From IMG/VR virus record IMGVR_UViG_3300028027_000206, positions 1-26,720 of that record: a stretch of DNA of 26,720 nucleotides. One strand, given 5' to 3'. This document shows, in pieces, positions 1-6,881 of this stretch. The notes under the pieces are model-generated. The model made no database searches, was not told where the DNA came from, and worked only from the letters and a program-made list of their open reading frames with translations. Position numbers and translations under genes: made by a program. Position 1 is the first letter of the stretch. Each line of letters starts with the position of its first letter. Origin of the DNA: a virus.

Positions 1-2
1 TC

Positions 3-74
3 GGGCTTGTGGTGGGCTTTGTGGCTCTGTATGTTGTTATGTTGTCGAACCAGAAACGGGAACGGGTATGGTAG
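3..74 (+). CDS. C-terminal end of a small membrane protein (cut by window edge)
   Basis: This reading frame is open from the window start to a TAG at 72-74. The 23 visible residues begin with a hydrophobic run (GLVVGFVALYVVML) and end in a charged tail (SNQKRERVW), which fits the end of a one-helix membrane protein. The next gene's ATG lies inside its last codons, the same overlap style used throughout the region. Its start is outside the window, and the assignment rests only on hydrophobicity and gene overlap. Confidence 0.4.
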   Translation, partial: GLVVGFVALYVVMLSNQKRERVW

Positions 75-241
75 CTAGATTCGAACCCCTCCCGATCAAG
101 TTCATCCCTCTCTACCGTGTCCGGCATTTACACCAATGCGCTGTGGACGGTCGAAACCTGATTGAACTAGGCATCCTGTCGCCTCAGCAGCCCGTCAGGA
201 AGTACGCTTGGTTGCGGTATGTGAAGCAGAATCAGAATTGA
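68..241 (+). CDS. small basic hypothetical protein
   Basis: 57 residues, starting at an ATG that overlaps the upstream stop by 7 bases and ending two bases before the next ATG. The product is basic and aromatic, with no motif I recognise. Support is the tight packing with its neighbours in the same direction. No function is proposed. Confidence 0.5.
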   Translation: MVARFEPLPIKFIPLYRVRHLHQCAVDGRNLIELGILSPQQPVRKYAWLRYVKQNQN

Positions 242-243
242 AA

Positions 244-384
244 ATGAAAATCTGGATCATTGCAATACATCACGAAACAGGAGAGAAAATACCCGTTCTG
301 ATTGACCACCGACAAAAACACAGACTTACAAATTGTAAGCATTACAAGACAAAAAACGAAGCATTAAAATCAATACGAAAATGA
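244..384 (+). CDS. small basic hypothetical protein
   Basis: 46 residues rich in Lys and His, beginning MKIWIIAIHHETGEK. Its TGA overlaps the next gene's ATG (ATGA). No domain is recognised. The short hydrophobic N-terminus is followed by a soluble basic body, so it is unlikely to be a membrane protein. It is kept because it fills the space between two coupled genes exactly. Confidence 0.5.
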   Translation: MKIWIIAIHHETGEKIPVLIDHRQKHRLTNCKHYKTKNEALKSIRK

Positions 385-548
385 AAGGATATTTTGTTTA
401 CGAAGGCGACATTTTAAGGGCTGCACAGCCAAAACTCCATGTTGCAATGAGGTACTTTAAAAAGGGTCGGAAAATATTCAGAGGTACGCCCGAATATCAC
501 AAAACCGACCTTACAAAAATTGTTGAAAAGTTTCTTTTTATGGTATGA
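381..548 (+). CDS. small hypothetical protein
   Basis: 55 residues starting MKGYFVYEGDILRAA. The start overlaps the upstream stop by four bases, and the TGA overlaps the next ATG in the same way. It is basic in the middle (RYFKKGRK). No family is recognised. The double ATGA coupling is the main evidence that it is a real gene. Confidence 0.5.
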   Translation: MKGYFVYEGDILRAAQPKLHVAMRYFKKGRKIFRGTPEYHKTDLTKIVEKFLFMV

Positions 549-847
549 AAGCAATTTTAAGAGAAACCGAACCAAATGTTTTTTCTTTATGGGATAAAGA
601 CAAAATAAGGATTGAAACGCCTTACGACCTTTCCGCCACAATACAAGCAATTAAAAACAGAAGGGCCGGTATTTACTCCGAGTACGACATAAAGAAGGCC
701 ATAAACTTTGGCGTATTATTAGAGGCCGGAATGCTTACTCACGACTTCAAAAAATATTCATCCTATTTAGAACATTTCCAAGACATTTGGAAGAACGCAA
801 AAGAATGGGAAGTGGTTATTACTGACGAAAACGTTGGTTTTGAGTAA
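545..847 (+). CDS. hypothetical protein, 100 aa
   Basis: A soluble, mixed-charge protein beginning MKAILRETEPNVFSLWDKDK. It is coupled to the upstream gene by an ATGA overlap and is the last gene before a 168-base non-coding stretch, so it may end the first operon segment. No catalytic motif, membrane segment or signal peptide is visible and I do not recognise the family. Confidence 0.65.
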   Translation: MKAILRETEPNVFSLWDKDKIRIETPYDLSATIQAIKNRRAGIYSEYDIKKAINFGVLLEAGMLTHDFKKYSSYLEHFQDIWKNAKEWEVVITDENVGFE

Positions 848-1015
848 CCTAACCAGAATCCCCCGCCATCCATCGAGAAAAAGCGGTGGAATGGGGGTGA
901 AAAGATAAATTTACAAAAAGTCCTGAAAAGGCACATGAAACGCTGACAGCATGAAAACAAGGTAGGCGAATAAATCAGAACCTGCTACCGGATAAGCAGT
1001 AACACCGGGTAAGCT
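848..1015. other. non-coding gap with imperfect hairpins
   Basis: No credible gene lies here. An imperfect hairpin pairs CCCCC at 860-864 with GGGGG at 893-897 and continues with CCATC at 866-870 against GGTGG at 885-889. It lacks a T-run, so it is not a typical terminator. A second small hairpin, CTGCT (982-986) with AGCAG (995-999), sits just before the next gene. This could be a processed or regulatory leader; that is inference only. Confidence 0.3.
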
Positions 1016-1420
1016 ATGAAAAGCAAAGCGCAAGTATTAAGGGAGAATCCTTCCTTCAAATCATTAATTAACGCTGTAATTTCTCGCATTGGCATGGATT
1101 CAATCGAGGACGTAAACCGACACGGCATTTCTGGCGGGTTCAGCGGGTTTATTTACTACTCCGAAACTGCGGCCTTTTACAAGCGTCACAGGTCCGTAAT
1201 TAATCGCATGGTGTTGGATATGTCAAAAGAATTTGGATCGAATCCGGTTGACTTTGTGGCGGATTTCCGTTGTGTAAACGACGATGATGAAAACAGACAA
1301 GATATTGGAGTTTGTGTATATGGTGGCAACCTCAAGAAATTAGAGGACGACACACACGTTCCCAATGCTCTGGCGTGGTTTGCTGCTGAAGAAGTTTGTA
1401 GAATGTTTGACAACGACTAA
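1016..1420 (+). CDS. conserved phage hypothetical protein (DUF7222-like)
   Basis: 134 residues. The N-terminal part contains a distinctive block, a DV-rHGi-GGFSGFIYYSeT pattern at about residues 32-51, and a C-terminal LAWFAAEEVCR segment near residue 118. I recall this combination from a family of unknown function (DUF7222) in Bacteroidota phages and mobile elements, but this is from memory and needs a profile search. There is no signal peptide or membrane segment. It opens a new gene group after the non-coding gap and is followed 5 bases later by another small gene. Confidence 0.75.
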   Translation: MKSKAQVLRENPSFKSLINAVISRIGMDSIEDVNRHGISGGFSGFIYYSETAAFYKRHRSVINRMVLDMSKEFGSNPVDFVADFRCVNDDDENRQDIGVCVYGGNLKKLEDDTHVPNALAWFAAEEVCRMFDND

Positions 1421-1425
1421 CCACC

Positions 1426-1668
1426 ATGAGCGCAAAAAAGGAGATAGTAAACGGCCTGAAAAAAGGCGTTCAATATTCGCACTATGTTGGCGGGGATTTA
1501 ATGGAAATCAGTAACTCTTTATTCCTTGCCCTTGATCCTACCCTTTCCACCTACATGGAAGGCGAAGAGGCAAAAAATGAGTATTGGGCCAAACGTGCAA
1601 CAGATTTAGTTTCCCAATTGCGGGATAAAATTGCAGAGTTGGACAAGCTCAACCAAATGGATTATTAA
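1426..1668 (+). CDS. hypothetical protein, 80 aa, helical
   Basis: Soluble and mostly helix-forming. The C-terminal third is a charged heptad-like stretch (LVSQLRDKIAELDKLNQ) that could form a short coiled coil. It starts 5 bases after the preceding gene and is followed by a terminator hairpin. No family is recognised. Confidence 0.6.
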   Translation: MSAKKEIVNGLKKGVQYSHYVGGDLMEISNSLFLALDPTLSTYMEGEEAKNEYWAKRATDLVSQLRDKIAELDKLNQMDY

Positions 1669-1676
1669 TTCAAAAC

Positions 1677-1701
1677 GGGGCTGAAACACGCCCCTATTTT
1701 T
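1677..1701 (+). terminator. intrinsic terminator
   Basis: GGGGC (1677-1681) pairs with GCCCC (1690-1694) around an 8-base loop and is followed by TATTTTT. It lies just after the stop of the 1426 gene, so it probably ends or attenuates the first transcript. Confidence 0.6.
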
Positions 1702-1724
1702 CACCTTATCAATTTTATCAAACC

Positions 1725-2000
1725 ATGTTTACAACAAACGACATTCTACACGAACTCCACAACCCCGCCAATTATGTGCGGATCGAATGGTGCCACCCTG
1801 AAACGGTTTCGGCAGACGTTCGGGAAAGAATCAGAGAAGAAGCGGAATTGTACCGGATTGGAACAACTGCCGAACAGGTCGAAGAGTTCGACTTAGAAGC
1901 CGACAACGCATTACAGGCGGCCTCGATGTTCCTCGATTGGTCAGCCGATCACGGGGTTTATGAGACAATCAGCGTAACACTAAACCGGATAGGAGAATGA
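1725..2000 (+). CDS. hypothetical protein, 91 aa, acidic
   Basis: An acidic soluble protein (MFTTNDILHELHN start) rich in Glu and Asp. It is the first gene after the 1677 terminator and is coupled to the next gene by ATGA. It begins an uninterrupted chain of overlapping small genes that runs to about 4568. No motif is recognised. Confidence 0.6.
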   Translation: MFTTNDILHELHNPANYVRIEWCHPETVSADVRERIREEAELYRIGTTAEQVEEFDLEADNALQAASMFLDWSADHGVYETISVTLNRIGE

Positions 2001-2278
2001 AAGCCACCTACATAGCAACACAGGCCGGGAATCACGGCATTGACTACGTCACCGACTCAGGCAAAAAGGGTTTCGTGATTGGGATATTGGACGAAAAGAC
2101 GGCCAGAACTCTGGCAGCGGGGCCAAACCTAGCCGCAAAACTTGCCGACCTCATCCAATATCTGGGCGAGGATTGGGAGGATGATTCGATGGTGGAAGAA
2201 TGCAAGCAAGCATTACAGGAAGCCGGACAGCCTTTCGAATACGAAGCACCCGAAGACGATGAAATGCCGCCCTTATGA
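1997..2278 (+). CDS. hypothetical protein, 93 aa, acidic tail
   Basis: The first third looks like a small beta-rich segment (GIDYVTDSGKKGFVIGILD). It is followed by a helical part, LAAKLADLIQYLGEDWED, and a very acidic C-terminus (EYEAPEDDEM). Both ends overlap neighbours by four bases. The family is not recognised. Confidence 0.6.
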   Translation: MKATYIATQAGNHGIDYVTDSGKKGFVIGILDEKTARTLAAGPNLAAKLADLIQYLGEDWEDDSMVEECKQALQEAGQPFEYEAPEDDEMPPL

Positions 2279-2496
2279 GTTACCTCAAACACTTCACTAA
2301 CATCTGGCCCACACCAGACAAGCCCGTCACGCATTTCAAGCCGGAGCGGGGTGTTATTTGGCGCAACGAATGGGAGCCTTGCCACGACCACCTCGAAGGA
2401 CTGAAGGCCATTTGTGAGCGTTCCCTGCCTAATCCGTGGGAAGGTCGGGCAAGGTGGGAGGAGTATTTAGGGAAGTTAAACGAGTACATGAAATGA
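2275..2496 (+). CDS. hypothetical protein, 73 aa, Trp-rich
   Basis: A small soluble protein with seven Trp or Tyr residues spread along it and no clear metal-binding arrangement. It is coupled by ATGA at both ends. No function is proposed. Confidence 0.55.
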   Translation: MSYLKHFTNIWPTPDKPVTHFKPERGVIWRNEWEPCHDHLEGLKAICERSLPNPWEGRARWEEYLGKLNEYMK

Positions 2497-2675
2497 AAAC
2501 ACAAATAACACTTATTAGCCTCTATTACCTTGTTTGGGTAATTGCGGGGCGTTCCTTCAATCCGTTTGAATGGGAAGATTGGGTACGGGTAGTTTTTGCT
2601 GCCTGTTCAGTCTTTGCAATGCTTCTGTATTGCATTATGAAATTTGCACGAGAAGAGAAAAGAGGACAACCATGA
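2493..2675 (+). CDS. small membrane protein, two predicted helices
   Basis: 60 residues. I place the start at 2493 (MKTQITLISLYYL) and not at the upstream in-frame ATG at 2436, because 2493 overlaps the previous stop as ATGA like its neighbours. Hydrophobic segments lie at about residues 3-19 and 31-49, with a basic tail KFAREEKRGQP. It probably sits in the inner membrane. The function is unknown. Confidence 0.6.
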   Translation: MKTQITLISLYYLVWVIAGRSFNPFEWEDWVRVVFAACSVFAMLLYCIMKFAREEKRGQP

Positions 2676-2842
2676 AAACATACCTCATCGCCTTCCGTCC
2701 CGCTTCCGGCATTGTCTGGAAGGAGATCAAGGCCCGAACGGTGCAAGAGGCACGCAAGGAGGCCCGAAGCATTGGACCGATATATGCCGGACCGACCGAG
2801 AAAATAGTGCTGCCGGATAAGATCATACGAAAAGACCAATGA
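2672..2842 (+). CDS. small hypothetical protein, 56 aa
   Basis: Starts MKTYLIAFRPASGIVWKE at an ATG overlapping the previous stop. A longer in-frame extension to 2570 exists but would run through the upstream gene. The pattern of a short beta strand followed by a helix (VQEARKEARSIG) resembles many small phage proteins. No family is assigned. Confidence 0.6.
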   Translation: MKTYLIAFRPASGIVWKEIKARTVQEARKEARSIGPIYAGPTEKIVLPDKIIRKDQ

Positions 2843-3060
2843 GACACCCGATACTGACAAAGAAAGAACACCGCCTAAACACCCACTTACAGGCCACCCT
2901 GACGGAAGCCGAAGCGGTGGAGAGGTTTGCGTACATGACCAAGGAAACGAGGTTATTTTACACCGACGAGGCCAACATCCGCAAACAATGGCGGCTGGGC
3001 CGGTTAGGTAGTTTGATGAAACGATTGGATAGAGAGCAGTTTGACAAAACGAAAATATGA
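2839..3060 (+). CDS. hypothetical protein, 73 aa, basic
   Basis: A basic helical protein with no membrane segment. It is coupled at both ends by ATGA. The Arg/Lys content might suggest nucleic-acid contact, but that is not evidence of function. Confidence 0.55.
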   Translation: MRHPILTKKEHRLNTHLQATLTEAEAVERFAYMTKETRLFYTDEANIRKQWRLGRLGSLMKRLDREQFDKTKI

Positions 3061-3227
3061 AACAGAACGAAGAAAAAACCTTTCACGGACTCCTCGTCCG
3101 TCGGGAGGTGTCCGAGGCAGGCGGCACAGCGATATACACCTGCTGCGGGTTCACCAAGCGATCACGGGGAGCCGTGTCGGTGGCGGAACTGGAGAAATGG
3201 GTTTTGACAATAAAGGAAACGAAATGA
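3057..3227 (+). CDS. small hypothetical protein, 56 aa
   Basis: Begins MKQNEEKTFHGLLVRR at an ATG overlapping the upstream stop and ends at a TGA overlapping the next ATG. A second long frame covers the same bases, but only this frame keeps the ATGA chain intact on both sides. Two adjacent Cys (YTCCGF) are present without a partner pair. It also fills an otherwise unexplained 160-base gap. Confidence 0.5.
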   Translation: MKQNEEKTFHGLLVRREVSEAGGTAIYTCCGFTKRSRGAVSVAELEKWVLTIKETK

Positions 3228-3442
3228 AAACAACGAAAGAATGGCTTCAAGATTTGCCGGACGGCTATCGGGAGCGGGCACTGAGAAACTTACAAAAAGC
3301 TACTCAAAAAATAGAAGAGCCTAGTATAGATGAGGCACTTTTCGGAGCCTTTGAATGGGAAAGAACCCCCGAAGGCTCTGATTTTTGGGGTGCAGTTATG
3401 CGCCACTACAAAAAAGGAACACCATTACCACCACTACAATAA
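3224..3442 (+). CDS. hypothetical protein, 72 aa
   Basis: Starts MKTTKEWLQDLPDGYRERAL. The in-frame upstream extension to 3041 is rejected because it overlaps the 3057 gene and breaks the ATGA chain. The N-terminal pattern 'eWLqdLPdgyreRALrNL' looks like a short helical segment that I have seen in phage proteins of unknown role. Its stop overlaps the next start as TAATG. Confidence 0.6.
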   Translation: MKTTKEWLQDLPDGYRERALRNLQKATQKIEEPSIDEALFGAFEWERTPEGSDFWGAVMRHYKKGTPLPPLQ

Positions 3443-3633
3443 TGGTCCGCTACACGCTCCGCCTCCGCTCACAAACGCTCTACAACGGCACGAGCCGAAC
3501 AGACAGCTACAACGTGGCAAAAAGTCTGGGATACGTCAGAATCGCCGGAAAACCACCAACGGCGGACAGTATTGTTGAGGAGGTGGGGACATTGAACGGA
3601 ATACAAACTTTTTACTGGCATAAAACGAAATGA
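3442..3633 (+). CDS. small basic hypothetical protein, 63 aa
   Basis: Starts MVRYTLRLRSQTLYNGTSR at the ATG inside TAATG; the in-frame upstream ATG at 3385 would lie within the previous gene. It is beta-rich by appearance. No domain is recognised. Confidence 0.55.
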   Translation: MVRYTLRLRSQTLYNGTSRTDSYNVAKSLGYVRIAGKPPTADSIVEEVGTLNGIQTFYWHKTK

Positions 3634-3836
3634 AAAAGACAGCAATTGCATACGTCGTTACCTTCGAGACGACAATAGGGAACAAAAAAATAACAGCCTC
3701 ATTCGTGTCAGAATGGAGCGCAAAAGAAGAACGGCCTACGTGGTCAAACTGGCTTTCTGAACAAGCGGAAATCTTTAACAAGCGCAACGAAACAGATTCA
3801 GCCGTAGTTATTCACTCAAACGTAATCGAATCATGA
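3630..3836 (+). CDS. hypothetical protein, 68 aa
   Basis: A soluble protein with an alternating N-terminal strand pattern (AIAYVVTFETTIGNKK). Overlaps of four bases link it to both neighbours. No function is visible. Confidence 0.55.
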   Translation: MKKTAIAYVVTFETTIGNKKITASFVSEWSAKEERPTWSNWLSEQAEIFNKRNETDSAVVIHSNVIES

Positions 3837-4147
3837 CAACAAACGAAATATTAGAGGAGGCCATGAGCCTCTGGCCCTCAAACGAAACGAAGCCCCACTT
3901 CAAGTGGTTCAAGCCAAACGAATGGTGTTGTTCCACCGGATACGATCCGTGCGGCTACGCTCAGACAATGGAGGAAGCCCTCTACCGCTACGCCATCATC
4001 TGCCAACGCTATGACGACCGATTCGGCAAGGTGATAAGCTTCCTGTCCGACTACGTGCCGGATGCCCTGATGATTGATGAGGATGAGAAGGCAGTCGGGC
4101 CGTTCAGGGAAATGAATAAAATTGTAAACAACTTTTTTCAGCCATGA
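3833..4147 (+). CDS. hypothetical protein, 104 aa
   Basis: Contains a Trp/Cys-rich stretch (FKPNEWCCSTGYDPCGY, about residues 26-42) and a helical middle with MEEALYRYAIICQRY. Three Cys in 17 residues could bind metal but the spacing is not a standard knuckle. It is coupled by ATGA to both neighbours. Confidence 0.6.
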   Translation: MTTNEILEEAMSLWPSNETKPHFKWFKPNEWCCSTGYDPCGYAQTMEEALYRYAIICQRYDDRFGKVISFLSDYVPDALMIDEDEKAVGPFREMNKIVNNFFQP

Positions 4148-4341
4148 ACCGACACCTGCAAAACACCTTGTTCGCCCTATTGATTATAGGGCTGACAGGC
4201 ATGGCCCTGTACAAAAGTTCCGTGATGTGGGCCGGACTGGCCGTCTTGATTGCGACTATTTGGGTGTTTAAATTCCCAGATTCCGGAAATGATGACGAAA
4301 ATGACGTATTTCACCACTCTAAACGCCTGAACACCCCATGA
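4144..4341 (+). CDS. small membrane protein, two predicted helices
   Basis: 65 residues with hydrophobic runs at about 8-24 (TLFALLIIGLTGMALY) and 28-44 (MWAGLAVLIATIWVFKF), then an acidic, polar tail (DSGNDDENDV). This is typical of a tiny inner-membrane protein. ATGA coupling is present on both sides. The role is unknown. Confidence 0.6.
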   Translation: MNRHLQNTLFALLIIGLTGMALYKSSVMWAGLAVLIATIWVFKFPDSGNDDENDVFHHSKRLNTP

Positions 4342-4568
4342 AAACCAACCATTTACAGAGCCAATCCAGAGCAAAACAACCTGCCTTTTCTTTTGTATTG
4401 TATCCCGATTTCCAAAAAGACCGCTGGTTTTTGCCCTCTGAGATACGCACTTTCTGGAAGTGTGTGATGATAATAGCCCTTATCTGGGCCGGAGTATATT
4501 CGCACACTCATCGACCAAAAACATTAAACCATCAAACAAAATGCTCAAAAGAATCACAACCAAAGTAG
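4338..4568 (+). CDS. small protein with one hydrophobic segment
   Basis: 76 residues, basic, with a hydrophobic run CVMIIALIWAGVY near residues 42-54. It might insert into the membrane. It begins at an ATGA overlap. The low-complexity polar tail (NHQTKCSKESQPK) overlaps the next tiny gene. No family is recognised. Confidence 0.5.
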   Translation: MKTNHLQSQSRAKQPAFSFVLYPDFQKDRWFLPSEIRTFWKCVMIIALIWAGVYSHTHRPKTLNHQTKCSKESQPK

Positions 4569-4621
4569 TTTCGTGGGCAATGGTGGCCGGATGGGCCGCC
4601 TACATTTTAGGAATTATTTAA
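4541..4621 (+). CDS. tiny membrane peptide, 26 aa
   Basis: ATG at 4541 to TAA at 4619-4621 gives a short basic head (MLKRITTKVV) followed by a hydrophobic helix (AMVAGWAAYILGII). It is preceded by an A-rich stretch like many starts here and ends 10 bases before the ERF gene. It is short, so it could be chance, but the composition is typical of a single-pass microprotein. Confidence 0.4.
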   Translation: MLKRITTKVVSWAMVAGWAAYILGII

Positions 4622-4631
4622 TCAAATCAAT

Positions 4632-5267
4632 ATGGCAGCAGCTAAATTAAATCTCTACCAAAAGCTTCTGGAAATCCAGAAGGAAGTAATTGGCCTTGGC
4701 AAGGATGGCACAGGCAATTCATACAAGTACGTCACCGGAACCAAGGTGCTTGGTGCTATCAAGCCCCTGATGAATAAGTACGGGCTTCTACTCAAGACGG
4801 AAGTGCTTTCCATCGAAAACACACGGCAGGATTATCGGGTTGGCGTAAATGCTCAGAATCCAGAGGGACGACCTAAATCCGAAATCCTTTCAAAGCTGAT
4901 GATGAAGTTCACATGGGTGGATTGCGATACGGGAGAGAAGGACGAAAACCTTTTCGGGGCGAACGGCCAGAACGATTGGGATAAGGGATGTGGCTCCGCT
5001 TACACATACGGAGAGCGTTACTTCATGCTCAAATACTTCCACATCGCCACCGATGAGGACGACATCGACAACCCTGAGCGCAAGGCACAGGAAGAAGCGG
5101 AACGATCTGTAAAGCAGACGGCCTTGGACTTGGTGAAGAACTCCAAACTTCCTGACGCAAAAAAGCAGGAGTGGACAGTATGGCTCAACAAGGCCGGAAC
5201 GTCCGACATCAACAACATCATGGGACAACTTCAACAACAAATCGACGCAGTAGCGGGACAAGCATGA
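4632..5267 (+). CDS. erf: ERF-family single-strand annealing protein
   Basis: 211 residues. ERF-family proteins (as in phage P22 Erf) bind single-stranded DNA and promote annealing during phage recombination and genome circularisation. The N-terminal signature is clear: a helical 'LYQKLLEIQKEV', then 'GNSYKYVTGTKVLGAIKPLM' and 'YGLLL' at about residues 8-55. The second signature, GSAYTYGERYFMLKYF followed by an acidic DEDDID run, lies at about 121-145. The C-terminal ~65 residues are variable and end in a Gln-rich helix, as is common in the family. It is followed by an ATGA-coupled gene, and a Gp157-like protein lies 0.8 kb downstream, which fits a recombination module. No exonuclease partner is seen in the window. 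Confidence 0.93.
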   Translation: MAAAKLNLYQKLLEIQKEVIGLGKDGTGNSYKYVTGTKVLGAIKPLMNKYGLLLKTEVLSIENTRQDYRVGVNAQNPEGRPKSEILSKLMMKFTWVDCDTGEKDENLFGANGQNDWDKGCGSAYTYGERYFMLKYFHIATDEDDIDNPERKAQEEAERSVKQTALDLVKNSKLPDAKKQEWTVWLNKAGTSDINNIMGQLQQQIDAVAGQA

Positions 5268-5875
5268 AAACAGTATTTAGTAAAGAATTAATGCAAGACA
5301 CCACTGGATTATTCTATTGGAAGGATTTTGAATTAGAAGTTCTCAAAGGCAGAACAGAAATCCTTCTTACCGATATTCTGGAAAGTGAAATTCCGGTAGA
5401 CCGTAAGTTTGATATTATATGTAAAAAACTGGCGAACAGGGAAGAGAATCAGCAAATAACCATTGGTTGCGCTGAAATTGTGCTTGAGATATTTGATAAA
5501 AAATATCCCGAAGACAAGCAAGCACGACAGGCAATTCAGGCGGCAAAAGATTATTTGAATGGTCACATTGGCGTGGAGGAATTAAGAGAGAAGAGTGAAT
5601 CTGCTTTTGCTCGGCGGTTGGCGCTTGTTAAAGACCATAATGCCTTTTTCTCTGTTTATTATGCTATTGGGACTTCCATAGCTACTACTAGTGTTGTCGA
5701 TCCTGATATTGATAACGACAAAGTCGCTTCAGAGGCCGCTTATGCTGTTTATACTGCTTTTTGTGCCGGCTGTAAAGCTGGAGATATAGGCGGTGTAGTT
5801 CGTGGCGAAAAGAACTACGAAGAAATACTACTTAATTTTCTAAACGATTTCATCAACAAAACCACCCAACCATGA
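5264..5875 (+). CDS. Imm5-like all-helical protein
   Basis: 203 residues, starting at 5264 (ATGA overlap with erf); a longer in-frame ORF runs through erf and is rejected. The middle carries 'CAEIVLEIFDKKYPEDKQAR' followed by 'QAIQAAKDYLNGHIGVEELR' (about residues 69-108), then an Ala-rich helix and a second Ala-rich repeat (SEAAYAVYTAFCAG). This arrangement of a Trp/Cys-led helix, a 'YP-D-rpr-aI-aa' turn and Ala-rich helices resembles the putative immunity protein family Imm5, which also appears in phage genomes without a partner toxin. The family link is from memory. Codons look more AT-rich than those of erf or the Gp157 gene, suggesting separate acquisition. A protective role is not shown. 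Confidence 0.6.
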   Translation: MKTVFSKELMQDTTGLFYWKDFELEVLKGRTEILLTDILESEIPVDRKFDIICKKLANREENQQITIGCAEIVLEIFDKKYPEDKQARQAIQAAKDYLNGHIGVEELREKSESAFARRLALVKDHNAFFSVYYAIGTSIATTSVVDPDIDNDKVASEAAYAVYTAFCAGCKAGDIGGVVRGEKNYEEILLNFLNDFINKTTQP

Positions 5876-6081
5876 CCACACCCGACTCAATCCGTCGCTA
5901 TATCAACTCGGTTGTAAGCGACACACGCCTGTTCTCAAAAGAGGAACGGGACGGCTACTACAAGCAGGTAGCACGTCTGGAATACCAGCCGGAACTGCAA
6001 CGCATCGCCGACGAGGTGTACGCCTTGGAGCAGGAAAGGTGGACAGAATACAAACAAACAAATCAAATAGTTTTAGCATGA
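5872..6081 (+). CDS. hypothetical protein, 69 aa
   Basis: A charged helical protein beginning MTTPDSIRRYINSVVSDTR. It is coupled by ATGA both to the Imm5-like gene and to the Gp157-like gene. No motif is recognised. Confidence 0.6.
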   Translation: MTTPDSIRRYINSVVSDTRLFSKEERDGYYKQVARLEYQPELQRIADEVYALEQERWTEYKQTNQIVLA

Positions 6082-6596
6082 GCAATTCACTCTTTAACAT
6101 CACACACGAACGCCGCCTCATAATGGAAGCGTTGGAAGCATCAGACGGGGAGGCGTCAGATGAACTAGCCGAAGCCATCGCCATCAACAGGGCGGACTTC
6201 GAATCCAAGTCGGAATCCTACGGCTACATCCTGCGGAAGCTGGAAACAGACGAGGCCGCAATAGACAGCGAAATAGCACGCCTGACAGCCTTGAAGAAGT
6301 CCAAGGCGAATCAGTACGCCAGACTATCGCAGACACTTCTGGAAGCCTTGCAGGTGTACGGAAGTCAGGATGCCAAAGGTATTTACAGAGCGGAAGCCGG
6401 TACGTTCCGGTTCTCAACGGCCCGATCTCCCAAGAGCGTGGAACTGGTTGATGAGAATCTGATTCCCGACGAGTTCAAGATTGCCAAGACCACTTACACG
6501 GTGAGTAAGACAACGATCAAGAACGCTTTGGAGTTGGGACAGGAAGTTCCGGGGGCCACGTTCAAGGAAGGGGCTTTGCGATTGGTAATGAAATAA
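6078..6596 (+). CDS. Gp157-like (siphovirus Gp157 family) protein
   Basis: 172 residues, with the start placed at 6078 because it overlaps the previous stop as ATGA. The N-terminus (MSNSLFNITHERRLIMEALE) leads into a long helical, coiled-coil-like stretch at about 35-95. The C-terminal signature follows: 'FRFSTARSPKSVELVDENLI', then 'IPDEFKI', a 'Tytvskttik' segment and 'ALELGQEVPGATFKEG'. This is the Gp157 pattern, where the conserved parts are a Ser-Val-x-(I/L)-x-(D/E) strand, 'IP-ey' and 'G-eVPGA'. In streptococcal phages Gp157 was linked to phage resistance; in most phages its role is unknown. It is often found near ERF or RecT and SSB, as here. Confidence 0.88.
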   Translation: MSNSLFNITHERRLIMEALEASDGEASDELAEAIAINRADFESKSESYGYILRKLETDEAAIDSEIARLTALKKSKANQYARLSQTLLEALQVYGSQDAKGIYRAEAGTFRFSTARSPKSVELVDENLIPDEFKIAKTTYTVSKTTIKNALELGQEVPGATFKEGALRLVMK

Positions 6597-6604
6597 CTAC
6601 GAAC

Positions 6605-6811
6605 ATGAAAATATTCAGACATTTCCACACAGGTTGGTTTACAAAATCTTTCTGGGAGTACCTTTTGGAAAAACCGAAAGATAAACGTTGGTGTAATTGG
6701 TGGACACGCTTCTGGTGTAGGGCGTCCTATCATCCAGACGGAGTTTGGTGGCACTCGCATGGGTCAAGCCCTGATATGAGGTGTAAAAACTGCGGGGACG
6801 ATCTTGGTTAA
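6605..6811 (+). CDS. small zinc-ribbon-like phage protein
   Basis: 68 residues, very rich in Trp. The C-terminal half is 'WCRASYHPDGVWWHSHG' followed by 'MRCKNCGDDLG'. The CxxC near the end with an upstream Cys/His pair suggests a one-zinc fold, and many small phage proteins end in a C-x-x-C-G-x-x-L-G knuckle of this kind. It lies 8 bases after the Gp157-like gene and is followed by a strong terminator, so it closes the ERF-Gp157 transcript. The function is unknown. Confidence 0.7.
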   Translation: MKIFRHFHTGWFTKSFWEYLLEKPKDKRWCNWWTRFWCRASYHPDGVWWHSHGSSPDMRCKNCGDDLG

Positions 6812-6832
6812 ATTTTGGTTAGTATAATTGGG

Positions 6833-6866
6833 ACAGGGCCGTTTCATTGGGGCGGTCCTGTTTTTT
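6833..6866 (+). terminator. intrinsic terminator
   Basis: Nine base pairs, 6833-6841 against 6853-6861 (one G-T pair), around an 11-base loop, followed by six T. It separates the ERF-Gp157 group from the LytTR gene. Confidence 0.85.
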
Positions 6867-6881
6867 AAACGCAACAACAAC

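Noticed and set aside
2044-2391. 115-residue leftward ORF opposite two early genes
   Set aside because: It opposes a chain of overlapping + strand genes and its Ser-rich sequence looks like antisense translation.
4890-5261. 123-residue leftward ORF opposite erf
   Set aside because: The + strand gene is a clear ERF protein; the antisense product has no motif.
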